The position numbers and the translations under genes are program-made. Under the pieces are notes generated by a model. That model did no database searches and was not told the DNA's origin. It was given only the letters and a program-made list of their open reading frames with translations. Positions 55,118-57,950 of a stretch of DNA of 57,950 nucleotides are shown one piece after another. Source of the stretch: an uncultured Hyphomicrobiaceae bacterium (lineage in GTDB: Bacteria > Pseudomonadota > Alphaproteobacteria > Rhizobiales > Hyphomicrobiaceae); NCBI GenBank assembly GCA_937873575.1, contig CALMPK010000207.1, positions 1 through 57,950 on the forward strand, in the 5' to 3' direction. Within the stretch, counting starts at the first letter, position 1; every line of letters begins with the position of its first letter.

Positions 55118-55803
55118 TGGCCCATCTCCCGCGACCAGTTGATGGCGTTGACGTAGATCCCCAGCGGATTGACCTTGATCCGCTCGGCGTCGCGCGGTGG
55201 CTGGATCACGATGGTCAGGATCGCTGTCCATCGCTGGGTCGTGGAGAGCTGGCCGTTCTCGAAATGCCGCTCTGTCCAGGCGACACGGAAGCTGTCGGGC
55301 GATGCGCGTATGACGCTGGAGACCTCGACGGCGATCTGCTGCTTGCCGACCTTTGTGAATGGGTCGTTGGCGCGGGCGTAGTCATTGAGTGCCGCCGCGC
55401 CGCGATCCGTCGTCCATTCGTATGCTCGAAGCCAGTTCTGCCGGACGATGATCGGGTCGGCCGGAATGCTCCGCGTCTGTTCGATAAAGCGCGCGAGGTG
55501 CCAGGCAACTTGTGGATCGGTCGGCCGGAAATCGGCGGTGGCGGGCGCGATCGCCTGCGCCTGCCCCAGATTGTCGACCTGAACGACCCATGGGACGACG
55601 GTTCCTCGCGCCGACTGATAGACCAGTGCGACGGCGAAGCCGGCCGACAGGATCAGCGAGCCGAAAGCCATGGTGCGCCAGTTCCTCGCCTGGACGCGGG
55701 CCGAGCCGATTCGCTCGTCCCAGACTTGCGCGGCCTTCTGGTAAGGCGTTTCCGGTTGCGGTGTCTTGCCGTAGTGAACGGCTGGCCTTTTGAAGAGATT
55801 CAT
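55114..55803 (-). CDS. trbF: Conjugal transfer protein TrbF (VirB8-like)
   Basis: This 229-residue inner-membrane protein has an N-terminal cytoplasmic segment (TPYQKAAQVWDERIGSARVQ), one membrane helix (about 47-66) and a periplasmic NTF2-like VirB8 domain (VAWHLARFIEQTRSIPADPI, TQRWTAILTIVIQPP, NPLGIYVNAINWSREM). It is a standard scaffold protein of the mating pore and overlaps both neighbours by 4 bases. Confidence 0.95.
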   Translation of the reverse strand: MNLFKRPAVHYGKTPQPETPYQKAAQVWDERIGSARVQARNWRTMAFGSLILSAGFAVALVYQSARGTVVPWVVQVDNLGQAQAIAPATADFRPTDPQVAWHLARFIEQTRSIPADPIIVRQNWLRAYEWTTDRGAAALNDYARANDPFTKVGKQQIAVEVSSVIRASPDSFRVAWTERHFENGQLSTTQRWTAILTIVIQPPRDAERIKVNPLGIYVNAINWSREMGQ

Positions 55804-57161
55804 GAACGGTCACTTTCAGAGAGATTGACGGAGGCACCGGACCCATGACCGTCGCCCGAGCGAACGGCGTGTGCGGCGGCACTGACGCCGTGGGAGACAT
55901 GGCGGCCGCGCTTCATGCGCTGAGCCCATGCGGGGGGCTGGTCGGTTGTCGTCGCGGGCGCGACGGGAGAAGGCTCTGCCTCGCCGCCGACCGAGCCCAT
56001 CGTGGACGTGCCGCCGGTGGCACTGAGCCCGGCGCGGGCGCCGTCGGAAAAACTGGATTTCATGCTCTCGGACGCGCGCGAGGCGGCGCGACGCAAGGGT
56101 GATGTGGCGCCTGAACCGGCCGCGCGTGCGACACCGCCGACGCCGGATGCCACGCCCGACGCACCGGATTGCCCCATGGAACCGAGCGTATAGGCTGACG
56201 ATGCCGCCCCAGCGGCCGCTGCTCCGCCACGGGCGACCGCAGCCCCGCCGGAAAGGAGGGCTGCTCCTCCCTTTGCGGCGAGCATCGCACCGCCGCCAGC
56301 GGCGAGCGCAGCGCCGCCCACGGCGAGACCCGTGCCGACCGCGGCGCCTGCGCCAAGCTGCGGACCGCCGCTGACGAGGCCGGACGCGATACCGGGTCCA
56401 AAGATACCGAGGCCAACGAGCGAGAGCGCGGCGAGCACGACCGCCATTGCGTCGTCAATGCTTGGGGTCTGGCCACCGAACCCTTGGGTGAACTGGCTGA
56501 AGAGCGTCGAACCAATGCCGACGATGACGGCGAGGACGAGGACCTTGATGCCGCTGGAGATCACGTTGCCGAGCACGCGCTCGGCCATGAAGGCGGTTTT
56601 TCCAAACAAGCCGAACGGGATCAGAACAAAGCCGGCCAAGGTGGATAATTTGAACTCGATCAGCGTCACGAAGAGCTGCACGGACAGGATGAAGAAGGCG
56701 AGGATGACGAGCGCCCAGGCGAAAAGCAGGCAGGCGATCTGGATGAAATTCTCGAAGAACGCGATCCAGCCCATCAGGTCAGAGATGGATTCGAGTAATG
56801 GCCGGGCCGCGTCGAGGCCAGTCTGCGCGACCTTGCCGGGGCGAAGGAGATCCTGCGCGGTAAAGCCCGTGCCCGAGGCCTTCATACCGAGGCCGGAAAA
56901 GCTGTCGAAGACGATCTTGGCGAGGTTGTTCCAGTTGGAGATCAGATAGGCGAACACACCGACGAACAGCGTCTTCTTGACGAGACGTGCGATGATGTCG
57001 TCATCGGCGCCCCAGCTCCAGAACAGCGCCGCGAGTGTGACATCGATGACGATCAGCGTGGTCGCGATGAAGGTCACCTCGCCGCTGAGCAGGCCGAAGC
57101 CGCTGTCGATGTATTGAGTGAATGTCCCAAGAAAGCTGTCGATTACCCCTGAGCCGCCCAT
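55800..57161 (-). CDS. trbL: Conjugal transfer protein TrbL (VirB6-like)
   Basis: This 453-residue polytopic membrane protein has about six helices in the first 270 residues (for example FIATTLIVIDVTLAALFWSW and ALVILAFFILSVQLFVTLIE), followed by a long glycine- and alanine-rich tail with low complexity and a polar end. This is the usual TrbL layout. It forms part of the inner-membrane channel. It starts 3 bases before the trbK stop and overlaps trbF. Confidence 0.93.
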   Translation of the reverse strand: MGGSGVIDSFLGTFTQYIDSGFGLLSGEVTFIATTLIVIDVTLAALFWSWGADDDIIARLVKKTLFVGVFAYLISNWNNLAKIVFDSFSGLGMKASGTGFTAQDLLRPGKVAQTGLDAARPLLESISDLMGWIAFFENFIQIACLLFAWALVILAFFILSVQLFVTLIEFKLSTLAGFVLIPFGLFGKTAFMAERVLGNVISSGIKVLVLAVIVGIGSTLFSQFTQGFGGQTPSIDDAMAVVLAALSLVGLGIFGPGIASGLVSGGPQLGAGAAVGTGLAVGGAALAAGGGAMLAAKGGAALLSGGAAVARGGAAAAGAASSAYTLGSMGQSGASGVASGVGGVARAAGSGATSPLRRAASRASESMKSSFSDGARAGLSATGGTSTMGSVGGEAEPSPVAPATTTDQPPAWAQRMKRGRHVSHGVSAAAHAVRSGDGHGSGASVNLSESDRS

Positions 57162-57164
57162 GGA

Positions 57165-57452
57165 TCACCGCCTGTCGTCTGACGACGGCGATACAGGCGC
57201 AGCCGGACGGCCTAGGAAGCGATCACGTGTCTCGGCCCAGACGCGCAGGCATTCGCTGTCGCTCGCGGCCGTTGCCCCAAGCTGCTGGCACCGGCGCTGG
57301 CCCTCGCGCAGCGGATCGCGCGCGGGCTCGACGATAGGCGCCGACAGTCCCGCCGGCGCCTCGTCCTTGTGGGTCATCTCGACGACCGCCGCCGTGATGG
57401 CGATGGCGACGAAGACGACAGCGGCCAGCCGGGCCAGCATCTTGCTGTCCAT
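57165..57452 (-). CDS. trbK: TrbK-like entry exclusion protein (TrbK-alt)
   Basis: This 95-residue protein has one N-terminal membrane helix (6-26) and a periplasmic tail with two cysteines in the pattern RRCQQLGATAASDSECLRVW, followed by AETRDRFLG. That pattern matches the TrbK-alt family found between trbJ and trbL in rhizobial conjugative operons. TrbK is linked to surface exclusion. There is no lipobox. Confidence 0.8.
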   Translation of the reverse strand: MDSKMLARLAAVVFVAIAITAAVVEMTHKDEAPAGLSAPIVEPARDPLREGQRRCQQLGATAASDSECLRVWAETRDRFLGRPAAPVSPSSDDRR

Positions 57453-57473
57453 GACGGTGCTCCTTTCTGGCCC

Positions 57474-57950
57474 TCAATTGCCGTTGAACATCCGCGCGCT
57501 GCCGGCCTGATAGCCGGAACCGGGCGTCAGGAAGCGGCGGCGCTGCTCACGCCCCTGCTCGGCGGCCGCGGTGCGCTCGGCCTCCGTCAGCGCGCCCGAA
57601 CGGCCGTTGGCTGCGAGCAGCGCGACGAGATCCGAGAGTTGCTGCGACTGGAGGGCGAGGAGCTGGTTGCCGGCCTGTGTCGCCTGAAGCGCGCCGGTCG
57701 CGCCCTGGCTCTGGTTCACCAGTTCGCTCATCTGCGTGCGGTTGCTGTCGATGTTGCCGACGACGCCGGCCTGGACGCGCATCGCATCCTGCAGGCTTCC
57801 GACGGTGTTCTGCCAGCGGCTGCGCGCGGCGCTGACGAGCTGCTGATCGCTCGCCGACATCGAGACGCTGCCGTATTGCTGCTGGAACATCTGATCGATG
57901 TTCTGCACGTCGAAGGCGATGTTCTGCGCCTGCTTCAGGAGCTGCTGGGT
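57474..57950 (-). CDS. trbJ: Conjugal transfer protein TrbJ (VirB5-like), partial
   Basis: Only the C-terminal 158 residues are inside the window; the frame runs open past the right edge. The visible part is a glutamine-rich helical protein (TQQLLKQAQNIAFDVQNIDQ, QATQAGNQLLALQSQQLSDL, ALTEAERTAAAEQGREQRRR) ending in a short polar tail. TrbJ is a minor pilus-associated protein. The gene order trbJ-K-L-F-G-I agrees with alphaproteobacterial elements. Confidence 0.9.
   Translation of the reverse strand, partial: TQQLLKQAQNIAFDVQNIDQMFQQQYGSVSMSASDQQLVSAARSRWQNTVGSLQDAMRVQAGVVGNIDSNRTQMSELVNQSQGATGALQATQAGNQLLALQSQQLSDLVALLAANGRSGALTEAERTAAAEQGREQRRRFLTPGSGYQAGSARMFNGN

Noticed and set aside
1-57950. 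CRISPR array, rRNA or plasmid origin
   Set aside because: I saw no regularly spaced repeats, no rRNA segments and no iteron or repABC-like sequence; the only RNA gene is the partial tRNA-Gly.

Overview
The window reads as part of an integrated mobile island in an alphaproteobacterium, most likely of the Rhizobiales/Hyphomicrobiales. The basis is the high GC, the rhizobial type of trb operon (trbJ-trbK-trbL-trbF-trbG-trbI-DUF2274, minus strand, right edge), class I PHA synthases, and a tRNA-Gly(GCC) 3' end at the left edge, a classic integration target. No integrase, relaxase or replication gene lies in the window, so calling it an integrative conjugative element (ICE) is an inference from the tRNA and the trb genes.

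Left edge (1-1924): the tRNA-Gly 3' part and its terminator, a tandem 11-bp repeat, a complete IS5-family (IS427-group) element, then an IS630-family remnant that has cut off the N-terminus of a calcium/sodium antiporter gene. Next (1995-11081, minus strand) is a long run of co-directional genes: universal stress protein, DUF1269 protein, nqrABCDEF (Na+-translocating NADH:quinone oxidoreductase), apbE, nqrM, a CBS-domain gene and a Tat-exported nitroreductase. A second minus-strand run (11215-19075) holds tetR, phaC, maoC-pta, ackA, fabI, a lipoprotein alpha/beta hydrolase, an hdeD-like gene and a small ORF. Then come a DUF2955/HlyD exporter pair, GltS, and a second TetR with a likely operator. 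After an IS1182 fragment, plus-strand genes encode an HlyD-RbbA-YhhJ exporter, a zinc alcohol dehydrogenase and a CBS-BON protein.

The centre (32339-36928) is an arginine deiminase operon (YfcC-type antiporter, arcA, arcB, arcC). It is followed by a small hypothetical gene, a second universal stress protein, a calcium-type P-type ATPase and a phosphoketolase (both minus). A gene-poor stretch with transposase and MFS transporter debris precedes a PHA operon (phasin, phaB, phaA, DUF3141 protein, second phaC). A LysR regulator then meets the trb operon tail to tail.

The cargo fits one physiological theme: surviving energy limitation, low oxygen or acid. Phosphoketolase makes acetyl-phosphate; AckA turns it into ATP and Pta into acetyl-CoA; PhaA/PhaB/PhaC store acetyl-CoA and reductant as polyhydroxybutyrate; the arginine deiminase route makes ATP and ammonia; Na+-NQR conserves redox energy as a sodium gradient.

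My main new observation is a 14-bp box, consensus CATCANCYGTTGAC, found seven times in intergenic DNA. It usually overlaps the -35 of a recognisable sigma-70 promoter, ahead of almost every major operon of the cargo (usp-nqr, tetR-phaC-pta-ackA-fabI, arc, phosphoketolase, phasin/pha, HlyD-RbbA). This suggests one shared island regulon. A second oddity is an NqrB of only 268 residues that lacks the segment carrying the usual covalent FMN threonine.
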